NCBI RefSeq assembly: GCF_007922615.2
Contig: NZ_CP042301.2
Span: 1,612,001 to 1,676,000 of the forward strand
Direction: 5' to 3'
DNA length: 64,000 nt
Source of the DNA: Nitratireductor mangrovi
GTDB taxonomy: Bacteria; Pseudomonadota; Alphaproteobacteria; Rhizobiales; Rhizobiaceae
Shown: positions 49,439 through 58,294 of the stretch, piece by piece
Layout: each line of letters begins with the position of its first letter
Numbering within the stretch: position 1 is the first letter of the stretch
Position numbers and translations under genes: made by a program
Notes under the pieces: model-generated
The model's database searches: none
Told to the model about the DNA's origin: nothing
Seen by the model: the letters and a program-made list of their open reading frames with translations, nothing else

Positions 49439-51015
49439 GCCGGTTCCACCTCCCTGGCCTGGTTTTCGTTGAGGAAGCCACCGGTCATGTAGCGGCCGAT
49501 GAGCGAAGTGGTGGCTTCACCGCGGGAAAGCGACGGCGACAGCCGGCCGCGGAACAGCACCAGGACCCGGTCGGCGATCTCCAGAAGCTCCTCGAGTTCG
49601 TCGCTGATGACCAGGATCGCCGCGCCCTGATCGCGCAGGTCGATCAGTTGCTGGCGGATCGAGGCGGCAGCGCCGACATCCACGCCCCAGGTCGGCTGCG
49701 AGGCGATCATGACCTTCGGTCCGAGCGCGATCTCGCGGGCGATGATGAATTTCTGCAGATTGCCGCCGGAAAGGCTGTGCGCCTCGGCGTCGGCGCCGGA
49801 ACAGCGCACGTCGAGCGCGCCGATGCATTTTTCCGCATAGGCGCGTGCCTGCCCGAAGGCGATCATCCCGCGCCGGACCATGCCGCGCCCGTGCGCGGTC
49901 AAGAGCACGTTGCGGGTCAGGCTCATTTCGGGCACAGCGCCGCGGCCGTGCCGCTCCTCCGGCACGAATGCGAGCCCGAGGCGACGACGCACGCCGGCGC
50001 CGGCATCACCGCAACTCTCGCCGCCGATCCTGATCCGGTCGCGATCATGGCGGGAAAGGATCGTCTCGCCCGACAGCACCGCGGCCAGCTCACGCTGGCC
50101 GTTGCCGGAGACGCCGGCAATGCCGACGATCTCGCCTGGATAGAGCGGCAGGTCGACGCCTTCGAGGCGGGTGCCGAAAGGGTCTTCAGGCTGATAGTCG
50201 AGATTGTGGATTTCCATCGCCGGATGCGCGCCGGGATGCGGCGCCGTGCGATGCGAACGCGGCAGATCATGTCCGATCATCAGCCGGGCCAGGGTCTCGT
50301 TGGTTTCAGCCGCCGGATCGACGGTCGCGACCACCTTGCCGGCGCGCATGACGGTGGCGCGGTGGCACAGAGACCGTATCTCCTCCAGCTTGTGGCTGAT
50401 GAAAAGCACCGCGCAGCCGCCGTCGGCGAGCTTGCGCAGCGTGTCGAACAGCGGCGGGATGCCGCTCGGTGGCAGCACCGAAGTCGGCTCGTCCATGATG
50501 ATGAGCCCGGGCTCCTGCAGCAGGCAGCGGATGATCTCGGCGCGCTGGCGCTGGCCGACCGAAAGCGAATGCACCAGCGCATGCGGATCGACCGGCAGGC
50601 CGAAGCGATCACCGATCTCGGCGATGCGGGGCGCGAGCCGCGACGCAGTCTCCGGCGTGGCGAGCGAGATGTTTTCGGCCACCGTCAGCGACTCGAGCAG
50701 GGAGAAATGCTGGAACACCATGCCAATGCCGAGGCTGCGCGCATGCGCGGGATTGCCGATCCTGACCGGCTCGCCGCGCCAGCGGATTTCACCGGCATCG
50801 GGCGCGAGCACGCCGTAGATCATCTTCATCAGCGTGCTCTTGCCGGCGCCGTTCTCGCCCAGAATGGCGTGGATTTCGCCCGGGCGCACGGCCAGCGACA
50901 CGTCGGAATTGGCGACGACCGTCGGGAAAGATTTGGTCACCCCGACCAGTTCAAGCAGCGGCCCGTTTGCCGCCGGCCGCCCGGCGCCACCGTCGGCGCC
51001 CACATCCGCCTTCAT
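49435..51015 (-). CDS. double ABC ATPase of a nucleoside-type importer (NupO/YufO-like)
   Basis: 526 residues with two ABC domains. Domain 1 (about 12-250) has an intact Walker A (GENGAGKS, near 56-63) and signature LSVGQRQRAEI. Domain 2 (about 260-510) has a degenerate Walker A (GVSGNGQREL), as in sugar and nucleoside-type double ATPases, and signature LSGGNLQKFI. Energises the two permeases. 63 nt downstream of the reductase gene in the same run. Confidence 0.88.
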   Translation of the reverse strand: MKADVGADGGAGRPAANGPLLELVGVTKSFPTVVANSDVSLAVRPGEIHAILGENGAGKSTLMKMIYGVLAPDAGEIRWRGEPVRIGNPAHARSLGIGMVFQHFSLLESLTVAENISLATPETASRLAPRIAEIGDRFGLPVDPHALVHSLSVGQRQRAEIIRCLLQEPGLIIMDEPTSVLPPSGIPPLFDTLRKLADGGCAVLFISHKLEEIRSLCHRATVMRAGKVVATVDPAAETNETLARLMIGHDLPRSHRTAPHPGAHPAMEIHNLDYQPEDPFGTRLEGVDLPLYPGEIVGIAGVSGNGQRELAAVLSGETILSRHDRDRIRIGGESCGDAGAGVRRRLGLAFVPEERHGRGAVPEMSLTRNVLLTAHGRGMVRRGMIAFGQARAYAEKCIGALDVRCSGADAEAHSLSGGNLQKFIIAREIALGPKVMIASQPTWGVDVGAAASIRQQLIDLRDQGAAILVISDELEELLEIADRVLVLFRGRLSPSLSRGEATTSLIGRYMTGGFLNENQAREVEPA

Positions 51016-51078
51016 AACTCGTCTCCCATTTGCACCCGGCGGGCCGTTTTGCTTCTCACCGGAATCATCGTCACAGTC

Positions 51079-52053
51079 CTAAAGGTCCAGCACCAGAAGT
51101 TTCGATCTGGCTCGCGACACGCAGGGTGTCATCAGCCGACCGCTCTCGTGCTCCTCGTCGGAAAGATAAAGGTCGTTGTGCTCGGGCTCGCCCTCGATCA
51201 CCTGGGTGAGGCAGGTGCCGCAGACGCCTTGTTCGCAACTCGTCTTGATCTCGACGCCGGCCTCACGCAACACGTCGATGATCGCCTTGTCGGGCGGCAC
51301 CAGAAGCTCGATGCCGCGCTTTGCGAGACGGACGACAAACTCGCCGGCATCCGGCGTGAGTTTCGGCGGAGTCGCGGAAAAATGCTCGAGCGCGACCGAG
51401 GCGGCCGGCCATCCGGCTTCCTCCGCCGACGAACGCACGACATCCATGAACGGATTGGGACCGCACAGATAGATGACGTCGTCGGCACCGGGACTGCTCA
51501 GAATCTCGGCCAGCACATCGTTGAGCAGCGGCGGCACGAGGCCGAAATGATAAAAGACGCGGTCGGCCCAACCGCTGCTGGTGATCAGCTGCTGAAAGGC
51601 CAGTTCCTGGTTGGAGCGGGCAAAATAGTGCAGCGCAAAGTCGGCGTCGCGCGCGGCGAGCGCCTGCGCCATGCTCAAGAGCGGGGTGACACCAATGCCG
51701 CCGGCGAGCAGCATGCTCCTGCCGCCATTGTCACGCAGCGAAAAATTGTTCTTCGGCCGGCTGATACGAAGCTTCGAGCCCTCGGTAAGCTGGCTGTGCA
51801 TGGCGTTGGAACCGCCGCGGCCGTTCTGCTCACGCTTGACGCCAAGCACGTAGCGGGAGCGGTCGGCCGGGTCGTTAACCAACGAATACTGCCTCTGCAG
51901 GCCGTTCATCGGATAGACATCTATATGCGCGCCGGCCTCGAATGGCGGCAGTGTGGCGCCGTTGGCGGCTTCCAGCACAAAGCTGCGGATTTCGGAGGTC
52001 TCGGCACGCACCTGGCGCACGATGACTTCCATTTCGCCGGCCGCGCTCGACAT
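51079..52053 (-). CDS. PDR/VanB-type oxidoreductase (FMN, NAD(P)H, 2Fe-2S)
   Basis: 324 residues. FMN motif RQYS at 54-57, NAD(P)H motif GGIGVTP at 118-124, CGPNPFM at 197-203, and a C-terminal plant-type 2Fe-2S ferredoxin with Cys273, Cys278, Cys281 and Cys311 (C-x4-C-x2-C-x29-C). It passes electrons from NAD(P)H to a Rieske oxygenase. The ATG at 52053 overlaps the GST-like stop (TGATG). By layout it corresponds to NdmD without its extra Rieske domain, which is encoded at 53586. Confidence 0.9.
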   Translation of the reverse strand: MSSAAGEMEVIVRQVRAETSEIRSFVLEAANGATLPPFEAGAHIDVYPMNGLQRQYSLVNDPADRSRYVLGVKREQNGRGGSNAMHSQLTEGSKLRISRPKNNFSLRDNGGRSMLLAGGIGVTPLLSMAQALAARDADFALHYFARSNQELAFQQLITSSGWADRVFYHFGLVPPLLNDVLAEILSSPGADDVIYLCGPNPFMDVVRSSAEEAGWPAASVALEHFSATPPKLTPDAGEFVVRLAKRGIELLVPPDKAIIDVLREAGVEIKTSCEQGVCGTCLTQVIEGEPEHNDLYLSDEEHESGRLMTPCVSRARSKLLVLDL

Positions 52054-52682
52054 CACACGAACTCCGCCACGCCCGACATCGCTTCGAAACGCGGCAGCCG
52101 CCGAAACTCGCGCATCCAGTTGCGCAGCGCCGGATAGTCCTCGTGGCCGATGCCGCCGTCGCCGGCAAGCGCGGTATAGGGAAAGCAGGCGATATCGGCG
52201 ACGGTCGGGTGGTCACCGACGATCCATTTCTTGTCGGCGATCTCGCGTCCGGTCAGATGGTCGTCGAGGATGCGAAACGCGGCATGCGCGTTGCGCCGCG
52301 CCGCCTCGACGTCGAGCCGGTAGCCCATGACGTCGTGCAGGCGTGCCGCCGAGGCGGCCATCAGCTCGCCGCCGGCGAACATCAGCCACATCATGACCGG
52401 GCCGAAAAGCGCGGGCTCACGCGGCAGCCATTGGCCGTCCTTGTCGTATTTGTTGGCGATGTGGCAGAGGATCGCCTGGGCGTCGCGTAGCCTGACGCCG
52501 TCATCGTCCAGCACCGGCAGCTGGCCGAGCGGATTGATCTCCAGGAAATCGGGGCTCTTGTGCGCGCGGCCGGGATAGAAGTCTATCTGCTCGCGCTCGT
52601 ATTCGATCTCGAGGAAATCGAGCAGGAGCCGCACCTTGTAGCAACTGCCGGACAGTCCGTAGTCGTAGAGCTTGATGGTCAT
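52053..52682 (-). CDS. glutathione S-transferase-family protein, NdmE-like by context
   Basis: 209 residues. Thioredoxin-like N-domain KLYDYGLSGSCYKVRLLLDFLE (Ser11/Ser13 region near the GSH thiol), cis-Pro loop GQLPVLDDDG near 53-62, then an all-helical C-domain with PTVADIACFPYTAL. In the methylxanthine N7-demethylase a GST-like protein (NdmE) is a structural partner of NdmC and NdmD; the position here, between the oxygenase and reductase genes, is the same. Whether it binds glutathione or only assembles the complex is unknown. Confidence 0.85.
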   Translation of the reverse strand: MTIKLYDYGLSGSCYKVRLLLDFLEIEYEREQIDFYPGRAHKSPDFLEINPLGQLPVLDDDGVRLRDAQAILCHIANKYDKDGQWLPREPALFGPVMMWLMFAGGELMAASAARLHDVMGYRLDVEAARRNAHAAFRILDDHLTGREIADKKWIVGDHPTVADIACFPYTALAGDGGIGHEDYPALRNWMREFRRLPRFEAMSGVAEFV

Positions 52683-52683
52683 C

Positions 52684-53559
52684 TCAGGCCGCCTGCTTTT
52701 CGTAGATGCCGAACTGCAGGTTCATGGCCTTCAGCCAGCGCCGGAAGGCGATCGAGCTGGCATCGGCGCGGGTCGGCAGTTCGATCGTCGGATCGAGCGG
52801 CAAGAGCGCGGGGCGTTGGTTTTCCAGAATGATGCGGTCCTGAAGGAAGATCGACTGCTGGAAGTCGATGATGCTCTCCAGCGCGCTGTCCGGGTCGACG
52901 ATCGCCATCGGCATGTAGGCCAGGCATTCCGTTTCGCCGACCGGCTGCACGAAGACGCAGATCGCGTCATTGCGGGTCGGGTCACCGAAGACGTTCTTGT
53001 AGAGCATGACGCTGAAGGGCGACATGACACGGTAGACGTAGTCGGTGATCTGGCCGCCGGTCGACGCCTTCGATGCGGCCGGTTGGAAGAACTTGCAGTC
53101 CAGCGCCCAGATCTCGTCGACGTCCTTGCGATGCTCGGTCTTGTAAGCCAGCACCTCGGTGCGTTCCGGCGCCCCCAGTACGTTGGTGTGGACGAAGGAA
53201 AAATGCGCCATGTCGAGGAAGTTCTCGATGATGCGGTACGGGCTCGTGCGCACGCCGACGCTGCCGCAACCGGTGATGCGTCTGTCGGGCTCATCGAACT
53301 CCGAGATTTCGGGCAGCGGGCGGCTCGGCTCGCCAAGCGTGGTGAAGATGCAGGTGTAGCGTTGCTGTGATGGCAGCCGACGGCCGGTCGAGCCGTCGGC
53401 GCCGATCTCGTGAATGTCGTATGCCGTCTCGCCGGTGCGCGTGACGCGGATGTCCTGTCCGAAGACCACCGTGTCGAAGCTCGCACCGGCGACGACCTGG
53501 CCGTGCCAGCCGCAGGCGACCCACTCGTTGAGGACCACAGGATCCGTCGTTACCGTCAT
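52684..53559 (-). CDS. Rieske-less ring-hydroxylating oxygenase catalytic subunit (NdmC-like)
   Basis: 291 residues, only the C-terminal mononuclear-iron part of an aromatic ring-hydroxylating oxygenase alpha subunit. Iron motif at 112-124 (ENFLDMAHFSFVH) gives Asp116, His119 and His124; the likely third carboxylate ligand is Asp241 in IFLQDRIILENQ. A normal alpha subunit of 340-450 residues begins with a Rieske domain; here that is missing and a separate Rieske gene lies 26 nt upstream. GGGAGAGAAG precedes the ATG. NdmC of Pseudomonas methylxanthine degradation has the same reduced layout. VanA-type O- or N-demethylation are the plausible reactions. Confidence 0.85.
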   Translation of the reverse strand: MTVTTDPVVLNEWVACGWHGQVVAGASFDTVVFGQDIRVTRTGETAYDIHEIGADGSTGRRLPSQQRYTCIFTTLGEPSRPLPEISEFDEPDRRITGCGSVGVRTSPYRIIENFLDMAHFSFVHTNVLGAPERTEVLAYKTEHRKDVDEIWALDCKFFQPAASKASTGGQITDYVYRVMSPFSVMLYKNVFGDPTRNDAICVFVQPVGETECLAYMPMAIVDPDSALESIIDFQQSIFLQDRIILENQRPALLPLDPTIELPTRADASSIAFRRWLKAMNLQFGIYEKQAA

Positions 53560-53585
53560 CTTCTCTCTCCCTTGCAGCCCTGTCG

Positions 53586-54266
53586 TCACCGCGCCTCCAG
53601 CGCGCCGCGCAAACGTTCCATCTTCCTGGCGAGGGCGGCCCGGGCATCCGGCGTTTCGGCCGCCTTGCCCCTGGCCACCACATGCAATCCGCATTTTTCG
53701 GCGCTCACCGGCTGGATCGCGACGAGCAGCGTCAGGTTGGGCCCGGCCTCGATGGTGGCCGCGCCATGCCCGTTCATGCTGATGCTGGCGTCCGCCATGC
53801 CGCAGTCGGCCTCCGGCAAGCGCTCTGTGACGGCGGCAGCATCCCGGTTCACGTAGATACTGCGCACCGGCGCCCAACCATCCGCCGGCCCGAGTTCGGG
53901 CGGTTCGGACCGTGTATCCTTGAAAAGGTTGGTCCACAGGATGCCGTAGCGCTCGGCCGACGGGTAGACGTTGGCGCAGATCGTCTTGGGAGGCGTCAGT
54001 TCCGGATGCGCCGGGATCAAGGCGCACTGGCCGCCGGCCTCGTAGCCCCAGCCATGGTAGATACAGCGCAGCATGTTGCCGCGCACGAAGCCAAAGCTGA
54101 GCCGCATGCCGCGGTGCGGGCAGCGATCTTCCCAGACGTTGGCGGCGCCGTTTTCGCCGCGCCAGATCGCCAGTGGCTGATCCTCGACGATGGCGGGATT
54201 GGAGGAGCCGGGCTGTACCTGATGATCGAGCCCCACGGCGATCCAGCGGTCGCGAAATTCTGCCAC
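53586..54266 (-). CDS. stand-alone Rieske 2Fe-2S protein
   Basis: 226 residues. Rieske ligands Cys49-Pro-His51 and Cys68-x2-His71 (C-x-H-x16-C-x2-H), with the surrounding WEDRCPHRGMRLSFGFVRGNML of ring-hydroxylating oxygenases rather than bc1 complexes. Residues about 120-226 have no obvious iron site. This is probably the electron-delivering domain that the next gene's catalytic subunit lacks. First gene of the minus-strand run; divergent LysR gene begins 164 nt away. Confidence 0.87.
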   Translation of the reverse strand: MAEFRDRWIAVGLDHQVQPGSSNPAIVEDQPLAIWRGENGAANVWEDRCPHRGMRLSFGFVRGNMLRCIYHGWGYEAGGQCALIPAHPELTPPKTICANVYPSAERYGILWTNLFKDTRSEPPELGPADGWAPVRSIYVNRDAAAVTERLPEADCGMADASISMNGHGAATIEAGPNLTLLVAIQPVSAEKCGLHVVARGKAAETPDARAALARKMERLRGALEAR

Positions 54267-54363
54267 AGCCTCTGTTCCCTTCGTATTCGACCAGTCGACA
54301 CCGGTCGCATTTCGTTGGTTTCAGGAAGCCTATGGGTGATTGACCGGGGCGCACAGATGGATA

Positions 54364-54385
54364 TTTTGAAACGCTCGTACGAAAA
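54364..54385. promoter_or_regulatory. candidate LysR site between the Rieske and LysR genes
   Basis: An AT-rich stretch with partly symmetrical ends (TTTTG at 54364-54368, CGAAAA at 54380-54385) in the 164-base divergent gap. LysR sites are often imperfect T-N11-A dyads; this is the best I can see and is weak. Confidence 0.25.
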
Positions 54386-54430
54386 CCTTGAACACACGCC
54401 AGGCCCGCCGAATGGGACAGGGACCAAGCC

Positions 54431-55405
54431 ATGCAGATCGATGACGTCCTGGTTTTCCTCCAGATTTCCTCGACAGGGTCGCTGTCGGCGGCGGCCCGAG
54501 CCGCGGCCAAGCCCAAGGCAACGATCAGCCATCAGCTGCGCCGCCTCGAGGACGAGCTCGGCACGCCGCTCTTCATCCGCTCCACCAACCGGCTGGTGCT
54601 GAACGACGCGGGCAGAAGCTTTCTCGATCACGCCAAGAACATCCGTCGCGCCTGCGAGCGCGGCGTCGACGCAGCCCGCAGGAGCCGCAACATCACCGTC
54701 GGCACCCTGCGCGTGGCCTCCTCGGGCGAATTCTCATCCAACCTCGTCGGGCCGCTGGTGCTGCATTTCGCCCGCCACCATCCGCAACTTCGACTTGAGG
54801 TGATGGTATTGCGCGGCGACGCTCTGATTTCTTCGCGCGACAGCCTCGACTGCATCCTCTATCTCGGCGAGCCGCCGATGCCGCAGGTGGCGGAATTGAC
54901 GGCGCGCCTGCTCGGCCGCTTCGCCTTCGGGCTCTACGCCAGCCCCGGCTATCTGGCCCGGAACGGCCATCCCCAAGCGCCAAGTGAGTTGCGCGGCCAC
55001 GACCTGATCGGCTTCCACAATGGCGAGACCACCACCTTGTGGGAACTGGCCGACGGCGAGCACGAGTTCAGCCTGCAGCCGAGCACCAGGTTCCTGACCA
55101 ATGACTACTGGGTCTTGAAGCTCGCGGCGATCCACAATCACGGTATCGCGTTCATGCCGACCTTCTTCGCGGCACTCGAGGTCGAGCACGGGCTGCTGGA
55201 ACCGGTTCTGCCGAAATGGCGCTCGACCGAGATCCCGATGTACGCGCTCTTCGCCAGCCACCGGCTTGCCAACCCGAACCTGCGCACGCTGATCGATTCG
55301 GTGTCGCAGAATTTCAGCACCATTTTCGACTACGACTATTATGCCTGCCACAATCCGGCGCTCGACCGCGGCGCGGTGGCTGAGCGTCGGCTCCCGCGGC
55401 TTTGA
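54431..55405 (+). CDS. LysR-family transcriptional regulator
   Basis: 324 residues. Winged helix at about 1-60 (QIDDVLVFLQISSTGSLSAAARAAAKPKATISHQLRRLEDELGTPLF) and a LysR effector domain from about 90. Divergent from the Rieske gene, so it most likely controls the oxygenase/transporter run in response to the imported substrate. The following photolyase operon is on the same strand but separated by 81 nt. Confidence 0.88.
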   Translation: MQIDDVLVFLQISSTGSLSAAARAAAKPKATISHQLRRLEDELGTPLFIRSTNRLVLNDAGRSFLDHAKNIRRACERGVDAARRSRNITVGTLRVASSGEFSSNLVGPLVLHFARHHPQLRLEVMVLRGDALISSRDSLDCILYLGEPPMPQVAELTARLLGRFAFGLYASPGYLARNGHPQAPSELRGHDLIGFHNGETTTLWELADGEHEFSLQPSTRFLTNDYWVLKLAAIHNHGIAFMPTFFAALEVEHGLLEPVLPKWRSTEIPMYALFASHRLANPNLRTLIDSVSQNFSTIFDYDYYACHNPALDRGAVAERRLPRL

Positions 55406-55486
55406 GTATCTTCGGTGCCTGTGCAGTCCACGACCGCGTGCTGAACAGCTGCAAAGGCGCGCGCACCGCCTAAGGAAAGTCATTCA

Positions 55487-56950
55487 ATGTCCGCAGTAAA
55501 GGCCACGCCCAGCGACAAGCCGGTGATCGTTTTGTTCCGGCATGATCTCAGGCTGGCCGACAACCGGGCGCTGAGCGCCGCGACTACCAGCGGTCGACCC
55601 GTTCTGCCGGTCTTCATCCTCGACGAGGAGAGCCGTGGCACCCGGCCCCTCGGTGGGGCGCGGCGCTGGTGGCTGCACAAATCGCTGGAAAGGCTCGCGG
55701 AAAAGCTTGCCGAACTCGGCGGGCCCTTGACTCTACGTAAGGGGAAGATGGTCGAGGTTGTGAAGGCCCTGGTCGACGAGAGCGGCGCAGACACCCTTCT
55801 CTGGAACAGGCGCTACGATCCGGCAAGCATGGCGGCCGACAAGGCGCTCAAGCAATGGGCGCGCGAGAGCAACCTGGCGGCGGAAAGCTTCGACGGCCAC
55901 CTCCTGCATGAGCCGTCGCTGGTCACCACCGGCAATGGCGGGCCCTACAAGGTCTACACGCCGTTCTGGCGCGCGCTGGCGTCATCGGACGAGCCGCGGC
56001 CTCCTCTGGGCGCGCCTCGGGCGCTCAACGGTTTCAGAGGTCCAATCGAAAGCATGAAACTGGCGGCGTTCGAACTGCTGCCGTCGCAACCTGACTGGTC
56101 CGGCGGACTGCGCGCGGCGTGGATGCCGGGCGAGGAAGGTGCCCAAGCGAGGCTGCGTTCCTTCTTCGCCGATACCCTTGCCGGCTATGGCGAAAACCGC
56201 GATCTTCCCGGTACCGTCACCACATCACGGCTTTCACCGCACCTCGCCCATGGCGAGATCACGCCCTACCAGATCTGGGACGCCCTTAAGCAAGAGGCAT
56301 CCTCCGCACCGGGGGGCGACATCGAAAAATTCCGCAAGGAGATCGGCTGGCGCGAGTTCTGCCATCACCTGCTGTTTCACAATCCCGATCTCGCCACGAA
56401 GAACTACAACAGCGCTTTCGACGCCTTTCCATGGCGACCGGACAAAGCGCGGCTTGCCGCGTGGCAGCGCGGCCGGACCGGCTATCCGATCGTCGACGCA
56501 GGTATGCGCGAACTCTGGCAGACGGGCTGGATGCACAACCGCGTGCGCATGGTCGTGGCATCGTTCCTCACCAAACATCTGCTGCAGGACTGGCGCCAGG
56601 GAGAAGTCTGGTTCTGGGACACGCTGGTGGACGCCGACCCGGCCAGCAACCCGGCCAACTGGCAGTGGGTCGCCGGTTCCGGCGCCGACGCCGCGCCCTA
56701 TTTCCGCATTTTCAATCCCGTCCTGCAGGGAGAAAAATTCGATCCCGACGGCGCCTATGTGCGCCGTTTCGTGCCGGAACTTGCGAAATTGCCCGATCGC
56801 TTCATCCACAAACCGTGGCAAGCGCCGGAAAGGGCACTTTCCAAGGCCGGGGTGAAACTCGGCGAGACTTATCCCGTACCTGCTGTCGATCACGGCAGGG
56901 CAAGAGAGCGTGCGCTCGCGGCCCATAAGGAGATGAAAGGAGATGCATGA
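55487..56950 (+). CDS. phrB: deoxyribodipyrimidine photo-lyase
   Basis: 487 residues. Uses blue light and FADH to reverse cyclobutane pyrimidine dimers. N-terminal photolyase domain VIVLFRHDLRLADNRAL, then FAD domain with TTSRLSPHLAHGEI, WREFCHHLLFHNPDL and the signature TGYPIVDAGMRELWQTGWMHNRVRM near 331-355. The last codons overlap the next gene by 4 bases. First gene of a four-gene light/oxidative-stress run. Confidence 0.93.
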   Translation: MSAVKATPSDKPVIVLFRHDLRLADNRALSAATTSGRPVLPVFILDEESRGTRPLGGARRWWLHKSLERLAEKLAELGGPLTLRKGKMVEVVKALVDESGADTLLWNRRYDPASMAADKALKQWARESNLAAESFDGHLLHEPSLVTTGNGGPYKVYTPFWRALASSDEPRPPLGAPRALNGFRGPIESMKLAAFELLPSQPDWSGGLRAAWMPGEEGAQARLRSFFADTLAGYGENRDLPGTVTTSRLSPHLAHGEITPYQIWDALKQEASSAPGGDIEKFRKEIGWREFCHHLLFHNPDLATKNYNSAFDAFPWRPDKARLAAWQRGRTGYPIVDAGMRELWQTGWMHNRVRMVVASFLTKHLLQDWRQGEVWFWDTLVDADPASNPANWQWVAGSGADAAPYFRIFNPVLQGEKFDPDGAYVRRFVPELAKLPDRFIHKPWQAPERALSKAGVKLGETYPVPAVDHGRARERALAAHKEMKGDA

Positions 56951-58290
56951 GGGTCGTCGGGTTTGGCTGCGGGGCGTCGTCAGGCCGCCGCAGGATCGCT
57001 ATCGTCGGATCTGGTATCAGCGGCGCGGCTGCCGCATGGGCGCTGGCTCCGGACAATGACATCACGCTCTTCGAAGCCGCGGATCGGCCAGGCGGCCATA
57101 CGGCAACGGTGACCGTTGACCACGGCGGCGTGCCCATCTCCGTCGACACCGGCTTCATCGTCTACAACGATCTCAACTATCCGGAACTGACGGCGCTTTT
57201 CGCGCATCTCGGCGTTGTGACACAGGAGAGCCCGATGAGCTTCTCCCTGTCCCTCGATGGCGGCCGGCTGGAATGGAGCGGCCAGACCTACCGGACAATC
57301 TTTGCCCAGAAACGCAATTTCTTCTCGCCGTCATTCCTGTGGATGCTGCGCGAGATCCTGCGCTTCAACCGGCAATGCGTGGCCGATCGCGAGGCAGGTT
57401 TGCTGGCTGGCGTCACCATCGGCGAATACCTGGCTCGCCGCGGCTTTTCGGCCGGCTTCCGCGACAACTACCTGATCCCGATGGCGGCGGCGATCTGGTC
57501 GACGCCACGGGCGCGCATGCTCGACTACCCGGCAGCGACTTTTGTGTCGTTCTTCGAGAATCATCGCCTGATCCACCACGAGCGCCCGGTCTGGCGGACC
57601 GTGACAGGCGGCGCGAAAAACTACCTCGAACGACTGCTCGAGCCGGTCAAGGACCGCCTAAGGCTCGCTACCCCCGTGACAGCAATTTCGTGCGACCAGG
57701 GTGGCGTGACGATCTTTACTGGCGAAGACGAGCCTGAGCGCTTCGACGAGGTTGTGCTCGCCTGCCACAGCGATCAGGCGCTCGATCTGCTCCAGAACCC
57801 CTCCCCCGCCGAGGCCGCCATCCTGTCGGCGATCGCCTACCGTCCGAACCGAGCGGTGCTGCACCGCGACCGCCGGCTGATGCCGAAGAGGCGCACCGCC
57901 TGGGCGGCATGGAACTATCTGCGTACCGATGCCATGAACACCGAAACGGAGGTCTGCGTCACCTACTGGATGAACGCCCTGCAGGGCATCGACCGCGACA
58001 AGCCGCTCTTCCTGTCACTTAACCCGATTGTGGAGCCGGCACCGGAAAAAACCTTCGGCGAATGGACCTTCGAGCATCCCCAGTTCGACGCGAAAGCGCT
58101 TTCGGCGCAGTCGCGTCTGGAAGATATCCAGGGACGTGACCATTGCTGGTTCGCCGGCGCCTGGACCGGTCACGGGTTTCACGAAGACGGCCTGCGCTCG
58201 GGGCTCGACGTGGCGGAACGGCTCGGCGCATCCATCCCCTGGCGTGACCGGCGCGGGACGCGAAACGACCTGCCTATCGCGGCGGAGTAA
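56947..58290 (+). CDS. NAD/FAD-binding protein, COG2907 family
   Basis: 447 residues. Dinucleotide-binding VGSGISGAAAAWALA near 19-33, GFIVYNDLNYPELTALF and HHERPVWRTVTGGAKNYLERL are typical of COG2907, amine-oxidase-like flavoproteins. Members occur with photolyase and cyclopropane fatty acid synthase-like genes in singlet-oxygen regulons. Likely acts on membrane lipid acyl chains; reaction not shown. The ATG overlaps phrB by 4 bases. Confidence 0.85.
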   Translation: MRVVGFGCGASSGRRRIAIVGSGISGAAAAWALAPDNDITLFEAADRPGGHTATVTVDHGGVPISVDTGFIVYNDLNYPELTALFAHLGVVTQESPMSFSLSLDGGRLEWSGQTYRTIFAQKRNFFSPSFLWMLREILRFNRQCVADREAGLLAGVTIGEYLARRGFSAGFRDNYLIPMAAAIWSTPRARMLDYPAATFVSFFENHRLIHHERPVWRTVTGGAKNYLERLLEPVKDRLRLATPVTAISCDQGGVTIFTGEDEPERFDEVVLACHSDQALDLLQNPSPAEAAILSAIAYRPNRAVLHRDRRLMPKRRTAWAAWNYLRTDAMNTETEVCVTYWMNALQGIDRDKPLFLSLNPIVEPAPEKTFGEWTFEHPQFDAKALSAQSRLEDIQGRDHCWFAGAWTGHGFHEDGLRSGLDVAERLGASIPWRDRRGTRNDLPIAAE

Positions 58291-58294
58291 TCCC

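Noticed and set aside
49381..52137. Very long (918-codon) plus-strand open frame
   Set aside because: It is antisense to the ABC ATPase and reductase genes, has no family motif and shows the arginine/aspartate/histidine bias of high-GC shadow frames.
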